Shown piece after piece: positions 53,350-63,741 of a DNA stretch of 64,000 bases. The stretch's first letter is position 1, and every line of letters starts with the position of its first letter. A model generated the notes under the pieces. It was given only the letters and a program-made list of their open reading frames with translations, searched no databases and was not told the origin of the DNA. The position numbers and the translations under genes are program-made. This DNA comes from Paralithodes platypus (Eukaryota; Arthropoda; Malacostraca; Decapoda; Lithodidae): NCBI GenBank assembly GCA_032716605.1, contig CM064572.1, forward strand, positions 36,987,313 through 37,051,312, given 5' to 3'.

Positions 53350-53908
53350 TTAACCCCTTCTTTACCGGCAACGACTTTCTAAATTATTCTAGCTATATTA
53401 TTCTAGCTATATTTAGACGATTTTGTGGAGCTTAAGAAGGATCTGTGGTAGTACAGAGGGTTAAGGGGAGGTTTTTAGTTTGGTCTCTAGATATCCATCA
53501 AGCTTAAGATTACACCCCCTTGAGCCCCTTTCAAGATAAATTTGTACATTTTTCGGTAGAAAAATGTCCCGGCTGAAAGCCGGTTCCTCTTAAATTACAG
53601 GCTCGCTATCGCTCGCCAGGATAAAATCGACACCTAAATTGCACGAAAGGTCTTAAAATTGACGGAAATGGGGCGAAAGTTCTTAAAATCGCCAAACTAA
53701 TGGGGCGACTGTCTTAAAATCTCAAAAGCAATGGGGCTAAACATGAGGGAGAAAGGGGTCCAGAAAAAATCCCTCAAGTCGATATCTCCCCTTAAGCAAG
53801 ATAGTTCGAAACCTGTAAATTGCTGGAGGCCCTTTTAAAATTGAATAAGATCGTCTAATAGTAGCCAAAGTAAAGTTAAAAGAACGTCACCGGTACAGAA
53901 GGGGTTAA
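53350..53908. mobile_element. TTAA element, family 4, carrying a nested family-2 element
   Basis: TTAA at 53350-53353 and 53905-53908, termini TTAACCCCTTCTTTACCGGC and reversed TTAACCCCTTCTGTACCGGT. Inner arms with TAGACGATTTTGTGGAGCTT and AATAAGATCGTCTAATAG show it is itself near-palindromic (~225 bp). It is split at an internal TTAA by the element 53461-53795. A related right end lies at about 53250-53353 and another at 30620-30680. Confidence 0.8.
53461..53795 (+). mobile_element. TTAA element, family 2, best preserved copy
   Basis: TTAA at 53461-53464 and 53792-53795; termini TTAAGGGGAG and CTCCCCTTAA. 335 bp with the full series of family modules (ATCCATCAAGCTTAAG, TTTTTCGGTAGAAAAATG, CTCGCTATCGCTCGCCAGG, GCACGAAAGGTCTTAAAATT, AACATGAGGGAGAAAGGGG). 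Nested within family 4, so it defines the ends of this family. Confidence 0.83.
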
Positions 53909-53980
53909 CAACATCGTCTGCAGGTAGAGATAATGTGATGAAAATTAAATGATTTCATTGATGGGATATTTGACACAACT

Positions 53981-54320
53981 TTAAGGGGGGTCACCGGCTT
54001 GTTTTTGTTTCTCTCCTTTTCTCTTTCTTTGGCTTGTATCAATTCGGCCCCATTCAGCCAACTGTTTTAAGACGTTTATCCCCATCCAGGTGTCGATTTC
54101 GTCTTGGCGAGCGATAGCGAGCCAGCATTGTATGGAGAAAACCGGCTTCGCCGGAGACATATTTCTATTGAAAAATGTACAAATTTAGCTTGCTGTCTAA
54201 ACAAAAATATATATATGATGGCTGGCTACAGCTCGCCAGGAAAATATTGACACCTGGATGTGGATAAACGTCTTAAAACAGTAGGTTGAATGGGACCGAA
54301 TGGATACAAGCCAAAGAGAG
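53981..54320. mobile_element. Palindromic TTAA element, family 1, copy B
   Basis: Left end TTAAGGGGGGTCACCGG at 53981. Arms as in copy A with the centre module reversed (GGCTTCGCCGGAGAC). The right arm decays after about 54320 and no right TTAA is found. The left flank (ATCGTCTGCAGGTAGAG, about 53912) recurs left of copy C. Confidence 0.75.
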
Positions 54321-54579
54321 AGTACAAAGGAATGCAAAGGAAATCAAGCAACAACAGGTCTAGTGACCCTTCTAGGCTGCTTGTCCTCCAAAACACTGAG
54401 AATCAAGTGTCCAAGCAGTGGTTTAGAGTGGGTAAGGGAGCATTGAAAAGGGAACTACTGTCCTGGAACTAATGTCCGTGGCAGGATTAGGAAGTTAGTA
54501 GGCGACAGATGTGTTAGTAACTGAGGGGGGGATAACATAAAGTTATTCATTTACAAACCCAGTCAGTCGCGGGTTTGAT
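54321..54579. other. Short unassigned spacer
   Basis: No recognised repeat or gene. The 60-codon plus frame is an artefact of the adjacent element end. Confidence 0.5.
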
Positions 54580-54592
54580 GCGAGATATTTGT

Positions 54593-55549
54593 CTAGGCGA
54601 AGTTTAAAGAATCAACGGTGCTGCAGTCTATAACGTCTCGGGGAAGCCCATTCCACAAGTTGACAACTCGATTGAAGAAGAAATTCTTAGATTCGTGTGA
54701 GTTAAAAGATTTACCAATAATTTTGCAACCGTTTCCCCGCGTGTAATTAGATTGGTCGATAGTGAAGTACTTACTACAGTTCATATTGTCGATGCCTTTG
54801 ATTATTTTGAACACTTGAATTAAGTCGCTTCTTAATCTGCGCTGGGTTAAAGGAAATAGATTTAATTCTCTAAGACGCTCCTCGTATGGTTTGTTCTTTA
54901 GGCTAGGTATCATATTGGTAACTCTACGTTGAACTCCTTCGAGCTTGTCTATATATTTTTGGTAATAAGGGCACCAGGATTGAACGCAGTATTCCAGAAG
55001 AGGGCGGACTAAGAAATTGTAAAGGGTTAGGATAACGTCTTTGGATTTATGCTCAAATGACCTGCCTATAAAGCCAATTATTTTGTTAGCCATCTTAACA
55101 ACTTCTGAACATTGTTGACTCGCCTTTAGGTTACTCGATATTGTTACTCCCAGATCGGTTTCTCTGTTTACATTCTTAAGCTGAGTGCCATTTATCGAAT
55201 AGTTTGCTTTCTCATTTTGGTATCCGATATGTAGTACTTTACATTTATCCGCATTGAAACTCATTTGCCAAATTTGAGCCCAACATGACAACTTATCTAG
55301 ATTGTGTTGCATATCGTCAACTTGTTCTTTTGAGAGTACGCTATTTGCAAGTTTTGTTTCGTCAGCAAATTTTGATATTGTACAGGTGAGACCCTCATCT
55401 ATGTCGTTGATGTAAATTAGAAAGATACTTGGTCCTAGTACCGATCCCTGGGGTACCCCGCTACTTACATTGGTCCATTTAGATGCCTTACCGTGTATTA
55501 CTACTCTTTGCTTTCTGTCGCTGAGCCAATTGTCTATCCATTTCAACAC
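54593..55549 (-). pseudogene. LINE C2 RT palm to C-terminus
   Basis: 318 codons: DNWLSDRKQRVVIHGKA, GVPQGSVLGPSIFLIYINDID, KFADETKLAN, YCVQSWCPYYQKYIDKLE and LFPLTQRRLRSDLIQVFKII. It is the same length and order as 30744-31754. The FADE motif is a loss-of-catalysis change. Confidence 0.88.
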
Positions 55550-55842
55550 ACCGTCTTGTATTCCATGCGCTTTTAGGTTTAGCAGTAAACGTTTGTGGGG
55601 AACTTTGTCAAAGGCCTTTTGAAAATCAAGGTATATAATATCTACAGCTTTACTCTCGTCATAGAGGTTGAGGATATCGTGGAAGAAGTCTAAGAGGTTT
55701 GTTAAACAGGAACGTTTTTTACGAAAGTCGTGTTGAGTATCTTTAAGTGTTCTTTTCCTCTAAGTGATTTACGAGTCTGTCTCTTATGAGTGTTTCTAGC
55801 ATTTTACATACAACTGAGGTTAAGCTAATTGGACGATAGTTA

Positions 55843-56610
55843 CTAGGTAGGGATTTGCTGCCTTTGTTTTAATATCGGTGTTACATTGGCTAGCTTCCAC
55901 TGATCAGGCATATTTCCAGACTGCAAGGATTTATTGAATAGCAATGTCAGTGGTTTGGAGAGCTCATCCTTAGCTTCCTTTAGAACTCTAGGTGAGATTG
56001 TATCAGTTCCAGGCATTATAATTACCTTGAGTTTATCTAAACAATTCAATACTTCTCTCTCTGTAACGGTGATATTGCTTAGAACATCAGAATTATCAAT
56101 CTGAATCGGCAATGGTGTAGGGATATCACTGAGGTCTTCTGTTGTAAAAACTGATGCAAAGAAGGTATTGAGGGCATTACTCATTAGTACTTCGTCTTTG
56201 GTGTATTCTCCATTTTCAACGACTAACGGTCCAACAGTTGAAGTAACTACTTTTTTCTTTCTGATATAACTATAGAATTCTTTCGGGTTTGTTTTACTTT
56301 GATTCGCAACATGTAACTCCAGGGTCTTTTTACTTTGCTTAATTGACTTTTTGGCTTTGCTTCGTAGCTCTACAAATTTCACCCGTTCTACGTCATTTTG
56401 TGAGGATTTTAATCTATCATTAGCAAATTTGTAAGCAAGCAGACAGTTTGAAATATCTTTATTCCACCATTTGGGCTTGTCTTTATGGCCTGTACGCCGT
56501 ATTTTCGATGGTATATGCAGTCCTGCACTGCTTATAGGTAAGTGGTTTTGAATAATTCCCAAGATGTATTTATGTCATTATTGTTAATTAAAAAGCTCCA
56601 GTCAGTTTCT
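55843..56610 (-). pseudogene. LINE C2 linker and RT fingers
   Basis: KIRRTGHKDKPKWWNKDI, the YIRKKKVVTSTVGPLVVENG linker, LSNITVTEREVLNCLDKLKV and SGNMPDQWKLANVTPILK. A frameshift near 55870 separates it from the next RT block. Its right end meets the TTAA MITE. Confidence 0.85.
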
Positions 56611-57096
56611 TTAACACCTTAAGAGCGGGTGGAGGAGTATATTTGATATGCCGCCCATAGGGGGGTTTTACCGTAAACGAGCTTGTTTCTGTGCTCGTTT
56701 TCATGCATAAACAAGAGCCAGAGCGTAATACAAGTATGCATCCCTGAAAGGGTGTTAATTCAGCTTTGCAATGACACCAGAACCATCCTTCTACGAACAC
56801 GGGTTGTCTTGCAATGATCGTGCAACCGAAGGGCAAAATCGGTAAAATACGGTAATTTTCTTACATTATTACGTGTGAAACGAGTGAGAGAGGGTGGAGT
56901 ACAAAGGAGTACATCACAGTAGCTCCACGGCCACCGTGGCGAGCGGTCATGAGGTAACCTACGCTCCTCCCACTGCTCCGCTCTCTCTCAGAGCACATTA
57001 CGTGCTCAAAATTGCACTCGACAATAGCCGTGACCCGCCACATAGGCCACATTTATTTAACTCGACAATAGCCGGGTGCCGCCAAAGAAGGGTTAA
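56611..57096 (+). mobile_element. TTAA-flanked MITE, family 3, inside LINE C2
   Basis: TTAA at 56611-56614 and 57093-57096. The other LINE copy reads CAGTTTCTTTAAACATAGC at 48526-48543 with a single TTAA. The insertion is therefore exact, with TTAA duplication and no other change. 482 bp plus one TTAA; family-3 termini. Confidence 0.95.
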
Positions 57097-58025
57097 ACAT
57101 AGCTCTAAGTTTATGAAAGTTTGCTTTCTTGAAATTGGGGACTTTTTCGATGCTGCTATTTGGTTCGTTACTAGTAAACTTTAAAGTGAAAGTTATTGTA
57201 CGATGGTCGCTGCTACTGAATTCATCACCAACATTCAAATTCTCTATTAATTCTTTTGTTGCAAGTACAAGGTCAAGAACGTTATTACTACGGGTCAGCG
57301 ATCGAACAAATTGATAGAGTGAATTCTCTTGCAATTTCGCATACAAGTCATGTCCGGAGTGTGAAGTAAGAGTATCGCCCCACTTGGTCACAGGTGAATT
57401 AAAGTCGCCAAAAATTACGGTATCTTGTGAGTTACTTACATATGCAATTTGTTCGTAAATTTCTCTGTCAGTTTGCACTGATTGAGCTGGAGGTCTGTAT
57501 ATTAATGCAAGTATTATTTTTGTACCTTTATTATTCTTTATTAGCACAACAGATGTGTCGACGTTCACAATTTGAGGTTTTGACAAGGGGGTCGGGTTAA
57601 GACTTTCTTAGATATAAAGTAAAACGCCACCTCCATTTCTATTTATTCGGCTTTTCTCAAACATTACATAACCGGGAAGTGAATACTCTGCTAAAAAGTC
57701 TATCTTCTGTATTGAGCCAAGATTCTGATATGCCGATCACATCATAATTTTCTGTAAACACTAGTCCCTCTAAATCTGAAAATGTATTGCGTATGCTACG
57801 AGTGTTTGCATAGAAAACATTTAAAGTTGTGGTTTTAGAACTCACAGAACGCTCTTTAATCGAATTTTTGGTTCTGGTCGGATCTACATTTACATTCATG
57901 GCTGTCCTCGGTCCTCGGTCGTTATCCCTGGTGGTTTTGAATTTGGGTCGTGTTGGTGGAGCTTTATCCAAATACGTGGTTCTTGACGGATTAGCATTTA
58001 ATTCCTTCGCAGGTTGCCATCCTCT
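57097..58025 (-). pseudogene. LINE C2 APE endonuclease
   Basis: Blocks FYANTRSIRNTFSDLEGL, ISESWLNTED, ILALIYRPPAQS, DTVIFGDFNSPVTKWGD (catalytic GDxN) and SSSDHRTITFTLKF (SDH). Frame changes near 57600 and 57680. Upstream residues ELNANPSRTTYLDKAPPTRP are a Pro-rich leader. Confidence 0.85.
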
Positions 58026-58254
58026 CTGAGAGGGAGAGAAAGAGAACAAAATAGCGAGGTGGGCTCCCTTAAGAACATTGTCTGCAGGTAGAGGTAATAT
58101 GATGAAAATTACTTTATTTCATTGATGGGATATATATTGCAACTTGATGCATCTGTTGTATTAGTCTTAGATAAAGTGTCTGGGGAAATTATGAACACAC
58201 ACACACACCAATCCCAGCTTACATAAAATATATTCCTGTACCTTATCCCGAATA
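58026..58254. repeat. Family-1 element end and shared flank repeat
   Basis: 58025-58079 matches, inverted, the left end of copy A (ends GAGGTGGGCTCCCTTAA). 58080-58150 matches 53912-53980, the flank of copy B. A short (AC)n lies at 58195-58209. Confidence 0.7.
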
Positions 58255-58633
58255 TTAAGGGTGGTCACCTGATTTTGTCTCACCTTTTCTCTCTTTCTCT
58301 GGCTTGTATCAATTCCATCCCATTCAGTCAACAGTTTTAAGACGTTTATCCCCATCCGGGTGTCAATATTTTTCCTGGCGAGCGGCAGCGAGCTGGCATA
58401 TATTTAAATATGTTGTTGACAGCAGGCTAAATTTGTACATTTTTCGATAAAAAATTCTCCGGCGAAGCCTGATTTCTTCATACAATGATGGCTCGCTATC
58501 GCTCGCCAAGAAACAATAGACACCTGGATGGGGATCAATGTCTTAAAACAGTAGGCTGAATGGAGCCGAATGGATACAACCCAGAGAGAGGGAGAAAAGG
58601 AGAGGACAAAAAAAAGCAGGTCACCCCCCTTAA
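58255..58633. mobile_element. Palindromic TTAA element, family 1, copy C
   Basis: TTAA at 58255-58258 and 58630-58633; termini TTAAGGGTGGTCACC and reversed TTAAGGGGGGTGACC. Long inverted arms and centre as in copy A. It sits directly upstream of the RTE-like LINE. Confidence 0.87.
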
Positions 58634-58651
58634 AAAATTACATATCCGATT

Positions 58652-60673
58652 GAAGGCATTATATCACTCAGGGGAGTGAAAGGTACAGCATGGTGGACAG
58701 AAGAGGTAAGAATAGCTGTGGAAGAAAAGAAGAAAGCATATAGAGAGTGGTTGGGTAGTAGAGGGAATGAAGATTCCGAGAGACAGAAACGAGCGAGGTA
58801 CGTGGAGAGTAAGAGGGTGGTGAAGAGAGTAGTGAAGGAAAGTAAGAGAAGAGTAGATGAGGAATTTGGAAGGAATCTGAGTGTAAAATGGAGGGAGAGT
58901 AAGAAACTGTTCTGGAAAGAAGTCAAGAAAGTTAGGGAAGGTAGCAAGGGAAACAGTAAGGGTGTGAAAGATAAGAATGGGATAATGCTAGCCGAGAAGA
59001 AAGAGAGAGTCGAAAGATGGAGGGAGTACTTCAGTGAGTTGCTAACTGAAAGGAATGAAGAGCCAGCAAACATAGCTGGATATGGTATGGGAGGGAGAAG
59101 AAGAGAAGTAGTGGAGGAGGAGGTGGGGATCAGGAGGTCAGAAGTGTGGGAAGCCATGAAAAGAGTGAAGTTGGGGAAAGCACCAGGAACAGATGGAGTG
59201 TGTGGGGAAATGTTGAGGTATGGTGGTGAGATAGTGATAGAATGGGTATGGAAAATGTGCAAACTAGCATGGGAGAAGGGGAGTGCACCCGATGACTGGA
59301 AGACTGGCATAATAGTCCCCCTATATAAGGGCAAAGGGGAAAGAGGAGTGTGTGGTAACCACCGAGGAATATGTCTTCTAAGCGTAGTAGGGAAGGTATA
59401 CAATAGGGTAGTGATTGAGAGAGTGAGAGTGAGAACGGAGAAATGGATAGGCGACGAGCAGGGAGGTTTTAGGAAGGGAAGAGGATGTGTAGATCAGATT
59501 TTTACCCTGAATTGTGTTGTGGAGAAGTATCTGGAGAAGAAACAAAAGGTGTATGTTGCCTTTATGGACTTGGAGAAGGCCTATGACAGAGTGGATAGAG
59601 AAGGTTTGTGGAAAGTACTTAGAATATACGGAGTAGAGGGCAAGTTGCTGAAAGCAGTGAAGAGCATGTATGAGGGTGCAAAGGCGGCAGTACGTGTGGA
59701 GAGTGAGCAGAGCGAGTTCTTTGACCTGAATGTTGGTTTGAAACAGGGGTGTGTGATGTCCCCGTGGTTGTTTACTGTATATATGGATGGAGTTATGAAA
59801 GAAATACTATCAAGAGCAGTGGATGTTGGTGTATCGCTGAAAAGGGAGGGAATTGAGTGGAAGCTACCTATACTGCTGTTTGCGGATGATACAGTTCTGA
59901 TGAGTGATAATGAATGGGAGTTGCAGGGTCTGGTAAATGAGTTTGGAACAGTGTGCGAAAAACGGAATTTGAAGGTAAATACGGGGAAGAGCAAGGTTAT
60001 GGTCTTCGAAAGGGGTGAAGTCACAGAGTGTGAGGTGAAGCTGAACGGTCAGGCTATGGAGATCGTCAACTCTTTTAAGTATCTGGGCAGTGTGTTGAGT
60101 AAAGATGGGACTATGGATGAAGAGGTGCGGGAGAGGGTACAACAGGGGAAGAGGGTTGTAGGAACGCTAAAAGCAGTAACAAGAAATAGGGTGGTCAGTA
60201 TGGAAGTGAAGAAGTCCTTGCATGACAGTGTGGTAATCCCGACACTGACTTACGGAAGCGAAGCATGGACGTTGGTTGAGAGACTCAGACCAAGAGTGAG
60301 AGCAGTGGAAATGAATTACTTAAGGAGTGCGTGCGGAGTTACATGGAGGGATAGACAGACTAATGAGGAAGTAAGAAGGAGGTGTGGTGTGGAGGTAGAT
60401 GTGCTGGAAAGTGTGAAAAGGAACAACTTGAGATGGTTGGGCCATATGGAACGTATGGAAAGCGAGAGAATGACTAAGAGGGTGTACGAGAGCGAGGTGG
60501 AGGGACAGAGGGGGAGAGGTAGACCGAATATGAGGTGGAAGGATGGAGTGAGGAAGTACATGAACGAAGGCGGTGCTGGTTGGGGGGAGGGGCGTCGACT
60601 GACTGGGGACAGAGGTGCATGGGGGCGGTTCTTTCGTGGCCACCCCTTCGGGGATCACGGCGTCAGGCAATAG
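58652..60673 (+). mobile_element. RTE-like LINE, 5'-truncated, uninterrupted RT frame
   Basis: Open from about 58652; 665 codons counted from 58676. The frame starts at the end of the endonuclease (GTAWWTEEVRIAVEEKKKAY). The RT has LGKAPGTDGVCGEML, APDDWKTGIIVPLYKGKG, VAFMDLEKAYDRVDREGLW (motif A Asp at 298), GLKQGCVMSPWLFTVYMDGV (motif B), ILLFADDTVLMS (FADD 402-405) and a C-terminal WLGHMERMESERMTKR typical of RTE/BovB-type ORFs. No stop or shift over 2 kb, so insertion is recent. The endonuclease is missing and no natural start remains, so it is not autonomous. Confidence 0.9.
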
Positions 60674-60692
60674 ATAGATAGATAGATATCAC
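60671..60692 (+). repeat. (TAGA)n tail of the RTE-like LINE
   Basis: The stop codon is the first TAG of a short TAGATAGATAGA run. RTE LINEs commonly end in short simple repeats instead of poly(A). Confidence 0.75.
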
Positions 60693-60774
60693 TCTAAAGT
60701 CCTCGTTTCAAAACCTCTCATATATTTTTCAGATCTTCAGATCTATGAGTTTGGAGTGGGATCCTTTATGAAGA

Positions 60775-60846
<72 letters not shown>

Positions 60847-61059
60847 GGCCCCGTAAAATGTGTTCCTCCCAAGCTTCCAATACCTGCCTTTGATATTAAC
60901 TCGGGCAAAGCGATAAATAATTAAGTTTTCTGCGGGACGAGAGATGAGCCGCTTCGGAAGGGGGGAGAGAGAGAGAGTTAGTGTGTGTTTGCGTGTTCAG
61001 GTGTTGATAGCTAGATAGATAATCAGACAGAAGAGAATTACACAGAGTTACACAGATAC

Positions 61060-61110
61060 TCCGACCACACAGACCTTGCGGTCCCTACTAGGTGGTCCGG
61101 CCTTAATACT
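61060..61110 (+). repeat. Conserved hairpin box
   Basis: CCGACCACACAGACCTTGCG, then GTCCCTACTAGGTGGTCCGG: GACCAC pairs with GTGGTC around the conserved ACCTTGCGGTCC core. Versions occur near 51089, 51704, 21166 and, as GACCGCAAGGTC, in the LINE 3' end at 18205. Probably a LINE or SINE 3' end structure. Confidence 0.6.
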
Positions 61111-61309
61111 ACTAGACAGGGACAGTTTATGGTAGAAGAATAGGACAGCAAAGTAGAAGACCTTATGGGGCAGGAAATGTCGACAAGGAAAGTGTTTATA
61201 GAGTATAGACAAAAATTAGTTTGAGGGGGAATTTACACTTGCCTACTGATTATTTCAGAGAGAGAGAGAAAGGGGGGGGGGGGGGGGAGGTAGAGTTAGT
61301 GTGTGTCAC

Positions 61310-61725
61310 TGCCAATAAGAAAACCAAGTCTATTTCCAAGTAAGTCACTTCCATGGTCCTTCCTATACCCTGTTCCAAATAAGTAGGCCAACACTTCAAC
61401 GTTAACCTTCATAACTTACAAACCACTAGTAATCCAGCTAATATTTCTACCATTTGGGAAGAGTCAGCCAGGAAGTAGGTGTGGAAATTTACAGCCCATT
61501 TTTTCTAGCTCTTTTTTAGTTCTAGAGATTAGGATTAATGATTGCTGGCCTACCTATTTGGAACAGGGTATAATACTGAGTGATGAGTTTGCTTGGCCAA
61601 TATACATCACCTTGCACTTTTCCAAGTGTCTCAGATCATTGGCCCAGTCACTTATCATCCATGATGAGCTGTTCAACCAATATATGATTGTTCAAATTCA
61701 TTCAAATCATAATATTATCTACGAA
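61310..61725 (-). pseudogene. Short LINE RT remnant
   Basis: Minus strand around 61625-61550 reads as KVMYIGQANSSLSIIPCSK, the thumb region of L2/CR1-type RT. A TACCCTGTTCCAAATAAGTAGGCC phrase near 61367 recurs inverted near 61550. No intact frame. Confidence 0.5.
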
Positions 61726-61727
61726 CC

Positions 61728-61806
<79 letters not shown>

Positions 61807-61900
61807 TCTTCATAAGGGATCCCACTCGAAATTCAACCAAGAGATTATAAAGATCTGAGAAATATATGAGAGGTTTTGAAACGAGGACTTGAGTGATAAT

Positions 61901-61989
61901 ATACAGTAATGCCTTCAAACAGGTTTGTAATTTTTATATATTCGGGTTAATGGGTTAAGGAATATATTTTGTGTAAGCTAGGATTGGAA

Positions 61990-62038
<49 letters not shown>

Positions 62039-62057
62039 CAGACAGAGATAGAGCGTG
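61901..62057. repeat. (GA)n microsatellite and spacer
   Basis: (GA)n at 61998-62030 continues into GACAGA repeats. Nothing else seen. Confidence 0.8.
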
Positions 62058-62386
62058 TGGTACACCCGGATACCATAGTCTCTAGCCCACCCCACTCAGG
62101 CAAAAGGTGAGGCCAGGACCCTTTCTGGAAGGCGGTCCACAGTGATGGTGAGGGGTGGGGTTTGAGTGAGAGGGCAACACACAAACGAGCACAGTGTGAA
62201 GCATTTGAAGACTTCGAATCCTGTCCCAAATGCTTCACGCTGTGTTCGTGTGTGCGTTTCTCTCTCTCCCAAACCCCAGCTGTAACTATCACTGTGGACC
62301 ACCGTCCAGAAAGGGTCCTGGCCTAACCTCGTGCCAGAGTGGGGTGGGCTAGAGACTATGGTATCCGAGTGTACCTTAGCTCTATA
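62058..62386. mobile_element. Foldback element (~330 bp)
   Basis: Left arm GGATACCATAGTCTCTAGCC, CCAGGACCCTTTCTGG, TCCACAGTGAT and right arm complements (AGACTATGGTATCCGAGTG) form a near-complete palindrome. The centre (GAAGCATTTGAAGACTTCG) is also self-complementary. No coding content and no clear target duplication. Confidence 0.8.
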
Positions 62387-62647
62387 TTGCTTAACAAAAT
62401 CTTGTAACAAATATATATACTGTGTGTGAGTGTGTATGTATGTGTGTGTATCTGTGTGTGTGTGAGTGTATGTATGTGCGTGTGTGTGTATGTGTGTATG
62501 TATGTGTGTGTGTTTTTTGTGTGTGTATGTATTTGTGGGTGTGTGTGAGCGTGTATGTGTGCGAGTGTGTATGTATATGTGTGTGTGTGTACGTGTGTTT
62601 GTGTGTGTGTGTTTTTTTGTTGTGTGTTTGTGTGTGTATGTCTGTGA

Positions 62648-62679
<32 letters not shown>

Positions 62680-62710
62680 GTATGTTTTTTGTGTATTTGT
62701 GTTTGTGTGC

Positions 62711-62755
<45 letters not shown>

Positions 62756-62952
62756 CTGTGTATTGATAATTGCTGCCCTGAAAATGTACAGAGGAACAGT
62801 TTGTAGCTTAACTCTAACTTACGTTATCTTATAATAAGGACCAAAGCATGAGGTCTTATAAGAGCTGTTTGACGAGGTCAATATTATGTACTAGGTTGGC
62901 AGATGTGTGTCTGTGTGTGTATATATGTGTGTTTGTGTGTGTGTGGGTGGGT

Positions 62953-62992
<40 letters not shown>

Positions 62993-63589
62993 CTTAGCCT
63001 TCTCTGGCAAGTTGCAGGCTGGGTGCATTGGGTCATCAAAACTCCAACAACCTTCTTCTTCGGCAGGGTATGATGGTAGATAGATAGATAGATAGATAGA
63101 TAGATTCTTAGATAGATACTTAGATAGATAGAGAGATGCATAGATTGATAGATAGATAGATAGATATATACGGGGAAGAGGAACAGACAGGAAGCTAGGT
63201 AGGCAGATAGGCATACAGATAGATAGATAGATAGATATATAGATAGATAGACAGGGAGATAGATATAGATAAATAGATAGATAGATAGATTGGTACGTGG
63301 ATATATACATTGATTGATGGATAGATAGATAAAAAGAGATGCAGTGGATAAACAGACTGATGAACAGATTAATTGATTGAAGGATAGAATACATTGATTG
63401 GTGAATGGATATGTAGATGGATAGGAAGGTGGGTAAGAAAGTGATTAATGGATAGATAGGTAACTAGAGATGCAGTAAAGATAGATAGATAGATAGATAG
63501 ATGGATGGGTTGATGAATAACTAGACATATGGATGAATATAAAGCTAATGTCATAAGGGTATGCTGTACGATTTAAAAACACTTGTACC

Positions 63590-63626
<37 letters not shown>

Positions 63627-63707
63627 AGTATGTGTGTAGGGGTGGGGGTATATGCATGAGTATGTGTATGTGTGTGGTGTAGGTGTACATGTGTGTATAT
63701 GTATGGG

Positions 63708-63724
<17 letters not shown>
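62387..63724. repeat. Microsatellite-dominated region
   Basis: TG-rich tract at 62420-62710, (AAT)n at 62711-62752, TG tract 62906-62950, poly(T) 62952-62992, (GATA)n arrays 63076-63310 and 63479-63502, (TG)n 63592-63622, (TA)n 63710-63724. 62993-63075 is a short unique piece whose minus strand ends in poly(A), probably a minimal retrocopy. Open frames here are repeat artefacts. Confidence 0.85.

Positions 63725-63741
<17 letters not shown>

Larger units (their letters stand above)
54580..58025 (-). mobile_element. CR1/Jockey-group LINE, copy C2 (with nested MITE)
   Basis: Minus strand. Endonuclease in two frames (58000-57657 and 57586-57097), RT fingers 56562-55843, RT palm and C-terminus 55549-54593. 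It is the same family as the split copy at 30715-51060 and shows that copy's insertion sites empty. The second Asp of the FADD motif is Glu here (KFADETKLAN), which should abolish polymerization. Several frameshifts. The 5' end joins a fragment of the family-1 TTAA element (58025-58079), so the first codons of the apparent ORF (MFSFSPSQR) are not LINE. Confidence 0.88.
60693..61900. repeat. Inverted repeat (~160 bp arms) around GA-rich spacer
   Basis: 60693-60843 (AAGTCCTCGTTTCAAAACCT, ATCTATGAG..., GAAGACGCTCTCTC) is inverted at 61728-61897. The inner parts are (CT)n at 60779-60842 and (GA)n at 61731-61804. The ~0.9 kb spacer has poly(G) at 61272-61289 and a LINE fragment. Confidence 0.8.

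Noticed and set aside
58630..59403. 257-codon minus-strand frame over the RTE ORF
   Set aside because: Ser/Leu/Pro-rich antisense shadow of a purine-rich coding strand.
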